Shown here one piece after another: positions 17,488 through 25,912 of a stretch of 64,000 nt of DNA. Origin of the DNA: Bermanella sp040371755 (GTDB lineage Bacteria > Pseudomonadota > Gammaproteobacteria > Pseudomonadales > Oceanobacteraceae); assembly GCF_040371755.1 (NCBI RefSeq), contig NZ_BAABWE010000003.1:62001-126000 (forward strand). The letters are read 5' to 3'. Under the pieces are notes generated by a model. It did no database searches. It was not told the origin of the DNA and saw only the letters and a program-made list of their open reading frames with translations. Made by a program: the position numbers and the translations under genes. The stretch's first letter is position 1. Every line of letters begins with the position of its first letter.

Positions 17488-18141
17488 ATGCATGACTTAT
17501 TCTCAGATCCAATTAATCAGGCCCAGACGTCCCCTATTGTTATTCACCACGGGCAAGGTTTAGTACAAATTAAGCATCTAGCCCCTAGCCAGCTGTGTTT
17601 ATTCCATATCCAACAAATATCCCAATATTCGCCATTTCGAAAAATGATGACGCCAATGGGACATCCCATGCAAGCAATGACCACAAACTGCGGCATTTAT
17701 GGCTGGATATCAGATAACAAGGGCTATCACTATAGTGAAATTGACCCTGAAATTAATAAACACTGGACTACTATTCCTGCAGAGTTCTTACAGCTTCACA
17801 AATATGCATGTGAATTGGCAAACATTCCTTTATTTAACCCAGATGCCTGCTTAATTAATCAATACCAAATAGGTCAAGGAATGGGGTTACACCAAGACAA
17901 GGATGAGATGGACAGGAATTCTCCAATTATCTCAATTTCTCTAGGACTCAATGCTATTTTTCAAGTTGGAGGAAAATCACGAAAAGATCCTATAAAAGAA
18001 TATCTTTTAGAGGATGGCGATGTGGTCATATTAAGTAATGAGTCGCGTCACTTTTATCACGGAATTAAACCAATAAAACCGAATCCCCTATCCCCTAATT
18101 GCTTGTTTCGTTACAACTTAACACTTAGAAAAAGTCACTAG
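17488..18141 (+). CDS. alkB: Alpha-ketoglutarate-dependent DNA dealkylase AlkB
   Basis: A 217-residue AlkB of normal length. Iron ligands His135, Asp137 (LHQDKDE) and His191 (FYHG), and the 2-oxoglutarate-binding arginines Arg208 and Arg214 (RYNLTLR), match E. coli AlkB with an offset of four. The substrate-lid Tyr/Trp region GIYGWISDNKGYHYS (69-83) is also present. It removes methyl groups from 1-methyladenine and 3-methylcytosine in DNA and RNA by oxidation. It is not next to ada, with which it is an operon in E. coli. Confidence 0.95.
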   Translation: MHDLFSDPINQAQTSPIVIHHGQGLVQIKHLAPSQLCLFHIQQISQYSPFRKMMTPMGHPMQAMTTNCGIYGWISDNKGYHYSEIDPEINKHWTTIPAEFLQLHKYACELANIPLFNPDACLINQYQIGQGMGLHQDKDEMDRNSPIISISLGLNAIFQVGGKSRKDPIKEYLLEDGDVVILSNESRHFYHGIKPIKPNPLSPNCLFRYNLTLRKSH

Positions 18142-18552
18142 TAAAACAAAACAACCAAACGATTATAACTACGTTTAATTGACCGCTCATCACTTTTAAA
18201 ACGCTACAGTTATTAGCGATTACTATAACAAATTAATATTTTTATTGAGGCCTCACAGTACTCAACCCACCTTAAAGAAATCTAAGACTTAAGGTACATC
18301 CATGGAGCCAAACTAACTTTAGCCTCCTAAAGTCCTGTATATTTTCCAATAAATGTAAATACCATCGGTAATAAAATAGCGACAAACACAGACCAATAAG
18401 CTAGCGTCATTTAAAATTTTTTTATTTATTATGAATAAAATGAAAAGGTGTAATGTATTTATACTATTATAAAATACTAGAAACAGACTTATATTTGATT
18501 TTCTTTAAGCACTCATGAATACTCCAGTTTATACTCTAATTAAAGTGATACT
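18142..18552. other. A+T-rich intergenic region
   Basis: There is no intact gene. The only structured feature is a short minus-strand frame at 18327-18410 (see that entry). The 100 bases before the thioesterase gene are very A+T-rich and could hold its promoter, but I see no consensus pair that I would assign. Confidence 0.5.
18327..18410 (-). pseudogene. Possible remnant of a MAPEG-type membrane protein N-terminus
   Basis: A 27-codon frame with no ribosome site whose product begins MTLAYWSVFVAILLP and ends GKYTGL before a TAG. That pattern (M-T-x-A-Y-W then a hydrophobic helix ending in a Lys-Tyr/Ser-Gly turn) is how many bacterial MAPEG-family proteins begin. No continuing MAPEG sequence is found beyond the stop in any frame, so at best this is a truncated relic. 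Chance resemblance over 27 residues cannot be excluded. Confidence 0.35.
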
Positions 18553-19356
18553 ATGCAGAACTTTAAACACTACCTCACTTGTGCAAAAAAAGACGCCCCT
18601 TTTCAAATTGATGATTCATGGGCACAAGGCCGGAGTGTCTTTGGTGGCCTAAGTGCCGCAATGTTACTGACCCATGTTGAAGAAAATACTGAATTTTCAG
18701 ACCGCGATTTAAGATCCATTAATATTCAATTTTGTGCAGCATTAGTGACAGAAGAAGATGTACATTTAGATTTTGAAATATTAGCAAGCGGTAAATCTAT
18801 TACCCATATTCAAGCTAAACTTAGACAATCAGGAAAAATTAAAACCATTATAAATTGCTGCTTTGCCAATGAACGTCCTTCCAATATTTTAGTTAACCCG
18901 CCTACTATCACAGCTGAAGATATAAATAATGCGCAAAAATTTCCTTTTATAAAAGGTATTATGCCTAATTTTATTCAACATATTGATATGCGAATGAACA
19001 GCAAAAATATGCCTTTTAGTGGTTCTCAACCTCAGACAATTAAGGGCTGGGTGTCTTTTGAAAACCATGAAGATCCATTATGTGATAGTGCAATTATTGC
19101 TTTAATTGATGCATGGCCACCTGCTACCTTATCACTCCTAAACTCTCCAGCCCCCTCTAGTAGCGTCACATGGAATATTGAGTTTATCCACCCTAGAAAA
19201 AAACTCCCTTGTGGTGAAATGTTATATTATGAATGTGACTTAATACAGGCGGCGGTAGGCTTAGCCCATACCGAAGCAAGAATTTATTCGTCAAGCGGTT
19301 CTCTTTTAGCTTTAAGCCGACAAGTAGTCGCCACATATGACAAAAAAAATAACTAA
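18553..19356 (+). CDS. Acyl-CoA thioesterase family protein (double hotdog)
   Basis: A 267-residue protein of the TesB-like/thioesterase-3 group: two hotdog folds in tandem. Seen: the N-terminal GRSVFGGLSAAMLL helix (about 26-39) typical of the family, SINIQFCAALV (about 56-66), and in the second half DSAIIALIDAWPPATLSLL (about 181-199) with the Asp that serves in catalysis. It hydrolyses acyl-CoA thioesters; chain length is unknown. A lone gene with no fatty-acid genes beside it. Confidence 0.85.
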   Translation: MQNFKHYLTCAKKDAPFQIDDSWAQGRSVFGGLSAAMLLTHVEENTEFSDRDLRSINIQFCAALVTEEDVHLDFEILASGKSITHIQAKLRQSGKIKTIINCCFANERPSNILVNPPTITAEDINNAQKFPFIKGIMPNFIQHIDMRMNSKNMPFSGSQPQTIKGWVSFENHEDPLCDSAIIALIDAWPPATLSLLNSPAPSSSVTWNIEFIHPRKKLPCGEMLYYECDLIQAAVGLAHTEARIYSSSGSLLALSRQVVATYDKKNN

Positions 19357-19685
19357 AATTCTGTTTAATTTATATCTTTATTATTACTAATTTCTAATAA
19401 TTCTTTTATAAAGTTTTGGGTAACATCGAACCCATTAAAAACTGCATTAGATTTGGAAATAAGCTAGGGGGTATAGGACTGAGTATTATTGATCATTTAT
19501 AAAAAAGCTCAGAAGACCCACTGAAAGAGATAAATAAAGATGGAGCGAATGCTGTATCTTGAACGAGTGAAACACTTATGAATTCATGCTGGTAGTAACA
19601 CAACCAGCATTTATTCTAGCTTTATATTTATTATTAAGCTTTACCATATTAAAGAAGTAACCAGTTTCAACTGGCCATTTCTATG
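19357..19685. other. Intergenic region between converging genes
   Basis: No gene is visible. An eight-bp perfect hairpin ATGCTGGT/ACCAGCAT at 19586-19593 and 19603-19610 lies midway between the converging thioesterase and pgi genes. Its T-tract is weak (TTATT), so it is only a possible terminator. Confidence 0.4.
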
Positions 19686-21359
19686 TTAGAGCTTATCTTT
19701 CATGCTTCTAAAGGCTTTAATTAAACCAGATGTAGAGGCATCAAACTGGTCACTAATATCATTATTAACGTCAGTTAATAATGCACTGTTGACCTTTTCA
19801 CCTAATTTTTTACCTAACTCAACACCCCATTGATCAAAGCTATTTACTCCCCAAATTTGTCCCTGAACAAAAACCTTATGCTCATAAAGTGCAATTAGTG
19901 CACCTATAATTTTGGGGGTCGCCTTATCAAAATAAATAGTATTACTCGGGCGATTTCCAGGTATGACTTTTTGTGGAGCTAAGACTGATATTTCAGCGTC
20001 TGATAGACCTTCCGCCATTAATTCACTCTTGGCCTCTTGCAAGGTTTTCCCTTGCATTAAAGCCTGCGACTGACTCAAACAATTACTGGCTAATAATTCA
20101 TGAAAGTGACCTACTGGGTTGTGAGTCATTAAAGGTAGGATAAAATCACAGGGGGCAAATTGAGTGCCTTGATGCAGCAACTGATGATAAGCATGTTGGC
20201 CATTACTCCCTACACCGCCCCAAATAATAGGGCCTGCTTGATAATCTAATGCCTCTCCTTGCTTGTTAACCGACTTACCGTTACTTTCCATATCCAATTG
20301 TTGGATATGTGCCGGTAAACCTCTAAGGTAGTGGTCATAGGGTAGTATTGCATGGCTTTGTGCATTGAAGAAATTTATATACCAAACGCCTAACAACCCC
20401 ATAATTACGGGCAGATTCTTTTCAAACGGAGCTGTTTTAAAATGGCAATCCATTTCATAGGCACCTAATAATAACTGTCTATAGTTTTCGTGCCCTATTG
20501 TCAGCATCAATGGTAAACCAATTGCACTCCATAAAGAATAACGCCCACCAACCCAGTCCCACATAGGAAAGACGTTTTCTTCTGCTATACCAAATTCTTT
20601 AGCTTTAGCCACATTAGCCGTTACTGCCGTAAAGTGTCTAGGTAAGTCCGCTTCTTTACCACCGTTATCTAAAAACCACTGCCTGCATTCGGTGGCATTT
20701 TTCAATGTTTCTTGAGTACCAAAACTTTTACTTTGTACAATAAATACTGTGGTTTCTGGGCTAAGTCCCTGCAGAACTTCTGTCAGATTTGAGCCATCGA
20801 TATTGGCTAAATAGTGACAGTTTATCTTCTTACTCCAATACGGTTTCAGCGCCTGAGAAGCTAATTTAGGACCCAAAAATGAACCACCAATACCTATGGA
20901 GACCACATCCGTAAACGGCTTATTGGAAAAGCCACGCCAGTGCTGATTACGAATACGCCAACAGAATTCTTTCATTCGGGTCAAGGTTGAACGAACCTCA
21001 GGCATAACATCCACACCATCAACAAACACAGGGTCATCTGAGAAATTCCTTAATGCTGTGTGTAATGCTGGACGATGTTCGCTTTCATTTATTTCTTCAC
21101 CTGCAAACATCGCATTAATTGCTTGTGGCAATTGTCGAAAATGGGCTAATTGAGTCAGAAGTGGAAGCGTTTGAGAGGTAATACGATTTTTGGAGTAATC
21201 TAAGCTTAAGCCAGCAGCATTTACATTAAACTCATCAAAGCGTGTAGAAGACTGCTCGAATTGATCCCTCATTTTAATGGAAGATACTTCTTCGTAGTGT
21301 TGTTTGAGTGATTGAAATTCTTTGGAGGATGTCAGTAAACTTTCTAAGGTGTCTTCCAT
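19686..21359 (-). CDS. pgi: Glucose-6-phosphate isomerase
   Basis: A 557-residue Pgi interconverting glucose-6-phosphate and fructose-6-phosphate. Seen: SIGIGGSFLGP near 155-165, the catalytic region with Arg and Glu in GGRYSLWSAIGLP and LPAHIQQLDMESNGK, His in GSNGQHAYHQLLHQG and the C-terminal Lys in the GVNSFDQWGVELGKKL signature. The phosphate-binding loop reads SKSFGTQET where most family members have SKTFTTQET. The frame extends to a TTG at 21371, but the ATG at 21359 has AGCGGA upstream and is preferred. It lies 42 bases after ihfB and probably shares its transcript. Confidence 0.95.
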   Translation of the reverse strand: MEDTLESLLTSSKEFQSLKQHYEEVSSIKMRDQFEQSSTRFDEFNVNAAGLSLDYSKNRITSQTLPLLTQLAHFRQLPQAINAMFAGEEINESEHRPALHTALRNFSDDPVFVDGVDVMPEVRSTLTRMKEFCWRIRNQHWRGFSNKPFTDVVSIGIGGSFLGPKLASQALKPYWSKKINCHYLANIDGSNLTEVLQGLSPETTVFIVQSKSFGTQETLKNATECRQWFLDNGGKEADLPRHFTAVTANVAKAKEFGIAEENVFPMWDWVGGRYSLWSAIGLPLMLTIGHENYRQLLLGAYEMDCHFKTAPFEKNLPVIMGLLGVWYINFFNAQSHAILPYDHYLRGLPAHIQQLDMESNGKSVNKQGEALDYQAGPIIWGGVGSNGQHAYHQLLHQGTQFAPCDFILPLMTHNPVGHFHELLASNCLSQSQALMQGKTLQEAKSELMAEGLSDAEISVLAPQKVIPGNRPSNTIYFDKATPKIIGALIALYEHKVFVQGQIWGVNSFDQWGVELGKKLGEKVNSALLTDVNNDISDQFDASTSGLIKAFRSMKDKL

Positions 21360-21401
21360 ATATCCGCTCAATAATAATGGTTAAATATTCAAACCGTTAC
21401 A

Positions 21402-21683
21402 CTAATGCTCATTAACTTGCTCTCTTAATTCCTTGCCCGGCTTAAAGTGGGGCACGTATTTACCTTTTAAGTGAACTGACTCACCCGTTTTAGGGTTTCG
21501 CCCTACTCTAGGATTTCTAAAATGAAGAGAGAAGCTACCAAAGCCACGGATTTCGATTCGGTCACCTTGGCTAAGAGCTTGAGACATAGTGTCTAAAATT
21601 GTTTTAACAGCCAGCTCTATGTCCTTGCTGGACATATCAGGATGTTTTTCTGTAATGCGTTCGATTAGCTCAGATTTTGTCAT
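21402..21683 (-). CDS. ihfB: Integration host factor beta subunit
   Basis: A 93-residue HU/IHF-family DNA-bending protein. The start MTKSELIERI, the central RIEIRGFGSFSLHFR block and the arm signature GRNPKTGESVHLKGKYVPHFKPGKELR identify the beta subunit rather than HU or IhfA. With IhfA it bends DNA sharply at specific sites and aids transcription and recombination. In many gammaproteobacteria ihfB directly follows rpsA; here about 5.6 kb of glycan genes lies between. A 154-base gap before it leaves room for its own promoter. Confidence 0.95.
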   Translation of the reverse strand: MTKSELIERITEKHPDMSSKDIELAVKTILDTMSQALSQGDRIEIRGFGSFSLHFRNPRVGRNPKTGESVHLKGKYVPHFKPGKELREQVNEH

Positions 21684-21837
21684 AAAGGGCCACCCCCATA
21701 AGTTACATAAATCAGGCTTTTAAGATGTACAACTTTAAACCAGCTTTAGCCACTATTAAGACTTTGCCTCATTTTTATACAGGTTACAAGCTAAGTCGCT
21801 GAATTTATTAAAGTTCTTTACAGATATAGTGAGAAAA

Positions 21838-22902
21838 CTACGCGTTTTCAATTAAATAGTCGACAATTCTCTTTGAAACCAAGCCATCAATAGGGCCAAC
21901 ATGGTCACGCGTGTATTGAGCTCTTTGTGCTTTATACGTTTCAGGGCAATTGAGCTCATCAAGAACAACCTCTCGTAACTTCTTATAGCTATTCACATGA
22001 GGCCCGATATCTTTATACAAAACATTGTCGGTCCCAAACCGTTTCTTAAACCTAAAGTGAAAAATACCGCGATAGGACCACTTTAATTTATAAAAATCAC
22101 ACACCACCACAGGCTTATCAAGAGCAACGAATTCGAATAGCGTACTGGAGGCTTCACTTAATAATATATCTGCACTAACCATATGCGGCAGTAGCGAAAG
22201 TTCTTCCGGACCTGCAACATACACATTTTCGTATGAGGCCCACTTCTTTAGTTTTTCCCTTTGCCCAGCATATTGATCAATTGTGTAAGTAAAAGAATGA
22301 GGTTTAATGAGAATGTTAAATTCAGCAAAATCTAATGGCCAATCATCAGGGAAACACTCTAAAGAACTGGGATTAAAAGTTGGTGCATATAAAATTGTTT
22401 TTTTCTCTGGATTTAAAGCTAAGTCTGCTAAATTTAAACCTTTCTCTAAACCATTAAATACTGGGTCTAATTTTGAATAACCTACTTGTATGAAGGTATC
22501 ATCAGGAAACATACTTTGAATTTTTGAAAGACGTATATCACCCTCCATAAACCTTACAGTCATGGGTGTTGATGATTTATGATAATAACTCGGTTTCGGT
22601 CCAATTCCATGACCCAATTGTGCTGTCTTAGTATTCGCAGATAAACTAGATAAAAACTTAAATGAGTTTCCAAATAATATCCAATCTGGTTTTTCTTTTT
22701 TATAGGTATTTAACGCAGCGTAGTCATCTTCAACCCACACAAGATCAACTTTCAACTTATCAAATACACAACGATATTCGTGATCTATATTTGATTTATA
22801 AATAACTAATTTAACCTTGGAACTTAATTCAAGGCATCTTTCAATAACAGACATAAATTGAGGCAAATAATAAATATTTGCTATATCAAAAGCAACGAAC
22901 AC
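21838..22902 (-). CDS. CDP-glycerol glycerophosphotransferase family protein (copy A)
   Basis: A 354-residue TagB/TagF-type transferase without membrane segments. It would move phosphoglycerol from CDP-glycerol to a glycan or lipid acceptor at the inner membrane face. Motifs: HGIG at 98-101 (family catalytic His region), YAPTF 172-176, KPH 200-202 and SEASSTLFEF 249-258, the nucleotide-binding block. The start is a GTG. Last gene of the glycan island, 45 bases after the HIT-cytidylyltransferase gene. It is a clear paralogue of the gene at 24751-25815: same length, same motifs at the same positions. Acceptor and number of units added are unknown. Confidence 0.82.
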   Translation of the reverse strand: MFVAFDIANIYYLPQFMSVIERCLELSSKVKLVIYKSNIDHEYRCVFDKLKVDLVWVEDDYAALNTYKKEKPDWILFGNSFKFLSSLSANTKTAQLGHGIGPKPSYYHKSSTPMTVRFMEGDIRLSKIQSMFPDDTFIQVGYSKLDPVFNGLEKGLNLADLALNPEKKTILYAPTFNPSSLECFPDDWPLDFAEFNILIKPHSFTYTIDQYAGQREKLKKWASYENVYVAGPEELSLLPHMVSADILLSEASSTLFEFVALDKPVVVCDFYKLKWSYRGIFHFRFKKRFGTDNVLYKDIGPHVNSYKKLREVVLDELNCPETYKAQRAQYTRDHVGPIDGLVSKRIVDYLIENA

Positions 22903-22947
22903 CTAATACCCACCCAAAAATAGAAAAATTTACAATCAAGTACTTGG

Positions 22948-23781
22948 CTAATCGTTAAGCTTTTGCTTAAGTACAGTGGAGCTTACATTTGGAGTGTAAT
23001 CAAAATATACCATATCGCAAGCCACTGGCGGATACTTCCCAAACCAATCACTACCAACAGAAATTGCATCGATATTATACATATCCACTATCGATTGCTT
23101 ATCCTTATTTACTTGAGGTATTACTTCATCAATGTACCTATTTGCTTCTAAAATCGAAACACGTTCTTCAAATGGAATCAATGGTAAACGACCTTTTGAC
23201 TCAAGAATTAATTTATCAGTTGAAACACCCACAACCAGATAATCACAAAGCTCTTTGGTTTTTTTGATTATATTTAAATGACCTTGATGAAATATATCAA
23301 AACATCCTGACGTATACATTTTTGCATATTTTTTCCTATGCAAAGCCGTAGACTTATTATTAAAGTCCGTTCTCAATACTCTAATAAGCTCATCCTGAAT
23401 TGCCTTATCTAGCTTTAAATCATGAGTTACATCAACTGGCTTTGGCCAGTAAACATCATTAAATTCAAAATTACAAAACATAGTATGGCTATCATAACGA
23501 GGAAATACATGAAAATGAACCTCAGGATCAACCATCATTAACATCTCATAATTAATTTTCGAATAATCAAAACGATGCTTTAATATACCTTCTATCTCAC
23601 TTGTTATTATTTTTAATTCAGTAAATGCATCTTGATCTAATTTCGAGAAATTATGATCTAATCCCTTAGAAAAAAGTATCAATGATGCAAAAGTTGATTG
23701 ATTTGGCCTCAAAAGTAAATACCAATGATTGTAACTTTTAATTAAAGTCTCAGGATAACCAAATTTTTTTAAAGTCAACAT
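22948..23781 (-). CDS. HIT domain fused to glycerol-3-phosphate cytidylyltransferase-like domain
   Basis: A 277-residue two-domain protein. Residues about 10-120 match a HIT-type nucleotide hydrolase/transferase: YNHWYLLLRPNQSTFASL near 17-34, INYEMLMMVDP near 76-86 and the triad region EVHFHVFPR at 87-95. The first triad position is Glu87 instead of His, while the probable nucleophile His89 and His91 remain. Residues about 154-277 are a TagD/GCT-type cytidylyltransferase: YTSGCFDIFHQGH (HxGH 165-168), PFEERVSIL near 203, and YTPNVSST 262-269 in place of the usual RTxGxSTT. It probably makes CDP-glycerol or a related CDP-alcohol; the HIT part may hydrolyse or recycle the nucleotide. The start abuts the stop of the LicD relic. 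Confidence 0.82.
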   Translation of the reverse strand: MLTLKKFGYPETLIKSYNHWYLLLRPNQSTFASLILFSKGLDHNFSKLDQDAFTELKIITSEIEGILKHRFDYSKINYEMLMMVDPEVHFHVFPRYDSHTMFCNFEFNDVYWPKPVDVTHDLKLDKAIQDELIRVLRTDFNNKSTALHRKKYAKMYTSGCFDIFHQGHLNIIKKTKELCDYLVVGVSTDKLILESKGRLPLIPFEERVSILEANRYIDEVIPQVNKDKQSIVDMYNIDAISVGSDWFGKYPPVACDMVYFDYTPNVSSTVLKQKLND

Positions 23782-24293
23782 TTACATTTTTCCCAATACG
23801 TCTTTAACACGCTTATTATCAATCACATAACCCCACTCTTTAACTGGAGTTCGCCAATCCCCATATATCAATTCCAAATACTCATCCTTTTCACATGGAA
23901 CATTAAATCCCCTCCAAAAAAATCAATATTTCCTGAACTTTCCATATTTTTATAGGGGAATCACACACAACAACTGTTTTTTTACCGGCAACATTTAAAT
24001 ACTCTTCACATTTTTTTATATTTTATAAATATACCCAACAACTCATATTTTTTTAAATATAACAAATGTTTTTTAATAACAATCATATCCCCTTTTTAAA
24101 GGGGCCAATATCCTTAATAAATCTTTTGATTCTAGCTCGATACCTTCGAAGCTAAAATTTCCAAAAGAATTCTTCTTACTTTTTCTGCCTAATTCGATTT
24201 AATACTAATGCCAGCTTCCCAAGACAATAAACGATTCTCTCTAACAACACCCAATAGGGCCACATCTTCAAAAACATAATCAGCACCATAAGC
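23782..24293 (-). pseudogene. Decayed LicD-family phosphotransferase gene
   Basis: No long frame is open here, but three minus-strand pieces read as parts of one LicD-like protein. First, 24189-24293: contains DVALLGVVRENRLLSWEAGI, resembling the LicD motif L-L-G-x-x-R-x-x-x-x-x-W-D-x-D-x-D. Second, 24073-24177: FGNFSFEGIELESKDLLRIL. Third, 23782-23910: NVPCEKDEYLELIYGDWRTP to the stop, the typical LicD ending (YLxxxYGxDW+TP). Stops and frameshifts separate them, one near an A/T homopolymer run. The last stop touches the start of the HIT-cytidylyltransferase gene, as expected of a former operon member. LicD proteins transfer phosphocholine or polyol phosphates from CDP donors. The acidic residues of the first motif are also lost (WEAGISI). 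Confidence 0.7.
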
Positions 24294-24339
24294 TTAAGGT
24301 GCTGCCCAACTAATTTAAATGGCCCTGCTATTTGTAATC

Positions 24340-24741
24340 CTAATTATTTTTTACAACTTCAATTATTTCTGTTGTAGATATCGATGGAGTTCTTGGTAAA
24401 TAAATCACTTCACAATACTTCTCCATATCATCAAAGCGCCCCTTCCAATCATCCCCCATAACCAATATATCAGCACTAAACTGCCTAATGTATTCGACTT
24501 TCAACTCAAGTGATTCTTCGATAAATACATAATCAACAAATTTTAAAGATTTAACAATCTTTAATCGCTGATCCTGAGGATAAATAGGGTACCTTTGCTT
24601 TTTATTAAAGTTCAAAGCATCAGATGAAACACCCACAATCAAGTAATCACCCTCTGCTTTAGCCCGCTCAAGTATATTAATATGTCCTATATGAAATACA
24701 TCAAAGGTGCCAAAAGTAATAACTTTTCTTTTATAACTCAC
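24340..24741 (-). CDS. tagD: Glycerol-3-phosphate cytidylyltransferase
   Basis: A 133-residue nucleotidyltransferase making CDP-glycerol from CTP and glycerol 3-phosphate. It matches Bacillus TagD along its length: ITFGTFDVFHIGH (HIGH at 17-20), GDYLIVGVSSD, the DDWKGRFD block near 97-104 and the signature RTPSISTT (117-124). CDP-glycerol is the donor used by the transferases on both sides. It lies nine bases after copy B of the glycerophosphotransferase. The name follows family likeness; some relatives act on other polyol phosphates. Confidence 0.85.
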   Translation of the reverse strand: MSYKRKVITFGTFDVFHIGHINILERAKAEGDYLIVGVSSDALNFNKKQRYPIYPQDQRLKIVKSLKFVDYVFIEESLELKVEYIRQFSADILVMGDDWKGRFDDMEKYCEVIYLPRTPSISTTEIIEVVKNN

Positions 24742-24750
24742 AATTTTACT

Positions 24751-25815
24751 CTATGGTTTTTTAACAATGTATTGTGCAATCCTTTTACTAACCTTCCCAT
24801 CAACTAAGCCAGCTAACTCTGCAGTATACTTTTTACGGATAGATTCAAATTCTTCAGGATTAGCGATCTGCCGTTGTACAACCTTCTTTAGCTCTCTATA
24901 GCCACTAGCATGCACTGAAATATCAGCGTATTTATAAAGATCTTGATCCATTCTTTGTTCAAACCTAAATTTAAATAAACCTCTATAACCTAACCTTAAC
25001 TTATAAAAGTCACACCAAATGATAGGCTTATTTAATGCTGCAAATTCAAATAAGGTAGAAGATGCATCGCTGATTAGTAAATCTGAGATATACATAAATG
25101 GTAAAATATTAACTTCATCTATGGTTGCTAAATAAACGTTATTAAAACTAGACCAATGTTCTAATAATTTTTTTTGCTTCTTATACTTTACATTAGCTAA
25201 TGAGAAATAATGAGGCTTCAGGATTATGTTATAATCTCCAAAATCCGAAGGGAAGTCTTTTGAAAAACACTCGATACTACTTGGGTAAAATGTAGGCGCA
25301 TACAATACTGTCGGTTTTAAATTATCCAATCCAAGGTCATTAAGCGTCAGTTTCTCTTGATGATTTATGATTGGATCTAACTTTGCATACCCTACATCCA
25401 CAAACTCTGATTCAGGGTACATACTTTTCAATCTTTTAGTGCGATATGGACCCTCAACAAAACGAACATAAGGCCTTGAGTCTGATACAGTGTAGTAGCA
25501 TGCTTTGGGGCCAATTCCGTGACTCATTAGGCCTGTTTTACTGTATCTATGCAGTTCTTCTAAGTCATCAAAATAATTTCCGAGTATTACCCATTCCGGC
25601 TTTTCAGCCAAATACACAGCCTTTGCCTCGGTCTCATCCTCAACCCAGCGTATTGCACAACCTAAACTGGAGGCAACTTTAGCCTGCTGAGGATATAGCT
25701 CTGCATCACGGTAAAAAACATATACACACTTAACCCCAAGACCTTCTAGCTCATGTTGCAATGGGGTATATTGTGGAACGTAGTACAATTGCTGTACATC
25801 AAAAAAAATTTGCAA
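24751..25815 (-). CDS. CDP-glycerol glycerophosphotransferase family protein (copy B)
   Basis: A 354-residue TagB/TagF-type transferase, paralogue of the gene at 21838-22902. Motifs fall at matching positions: HGIG 99-102, YAPTF 172-176, KPH 200-202, SDASSTLFEF 249-258, and both have LDP after GYxK near 147. It starts at a TTG with a weak ribosome site. Two copies may act in series, for example one priming and one extending, as TagB and TagF do in Bacillus, or may use different acceptors; this is inference. Followed directly by tagD. Confidence 0.82.
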   Translation of the reverse strand: MQIFFDVQQLYYVPQYTPLQHELEGLGVKCVYVFYRDAELYPQQAKVASSLGCAIRWVEDETEAKAVYLAEKPEWVILGNYFDDLEELHRYSKTGLMSHGIGPKACYYTVSDSRPYVRFVEGPYRTKRLKSMYPESEFVDVGYAKLDPIINHQEKLTLNDLGLDNLKPTVLYAPTFYPSSIECFSKDFPSDFGDYNIILKPHYFSLANVKYKKQKKLLEHWSSFNNVYLATIDEVNILPFMYISDLLISDASSTLFEFAALNKPIIWCDFYKLRLGYRGLFKFRFEQRMDQDLYKYADISVHASGYRELKKVVQRQIANPEEFESIRKKYTAELAGLVDGKVSKRIAQYIVKKP

Positions 25816-25912
25816 GCAGGTTTCCAGTCACTAAACTATCTAAACAATTGATAGTACTGATAAAACTCTTAATTATCAATTTCAGTATAAGAAACGACGC
25901 CTCAATTGTAGA

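Noticed and set aside
24189..24336. Alternative open frame of about 50 codons on the minus strand overlapping the first LicD piece
   Set aside because: It lacks a start with a ribosome site and reads as a random hydrophobic stretch; the LicD-like frame explains the same bases better.
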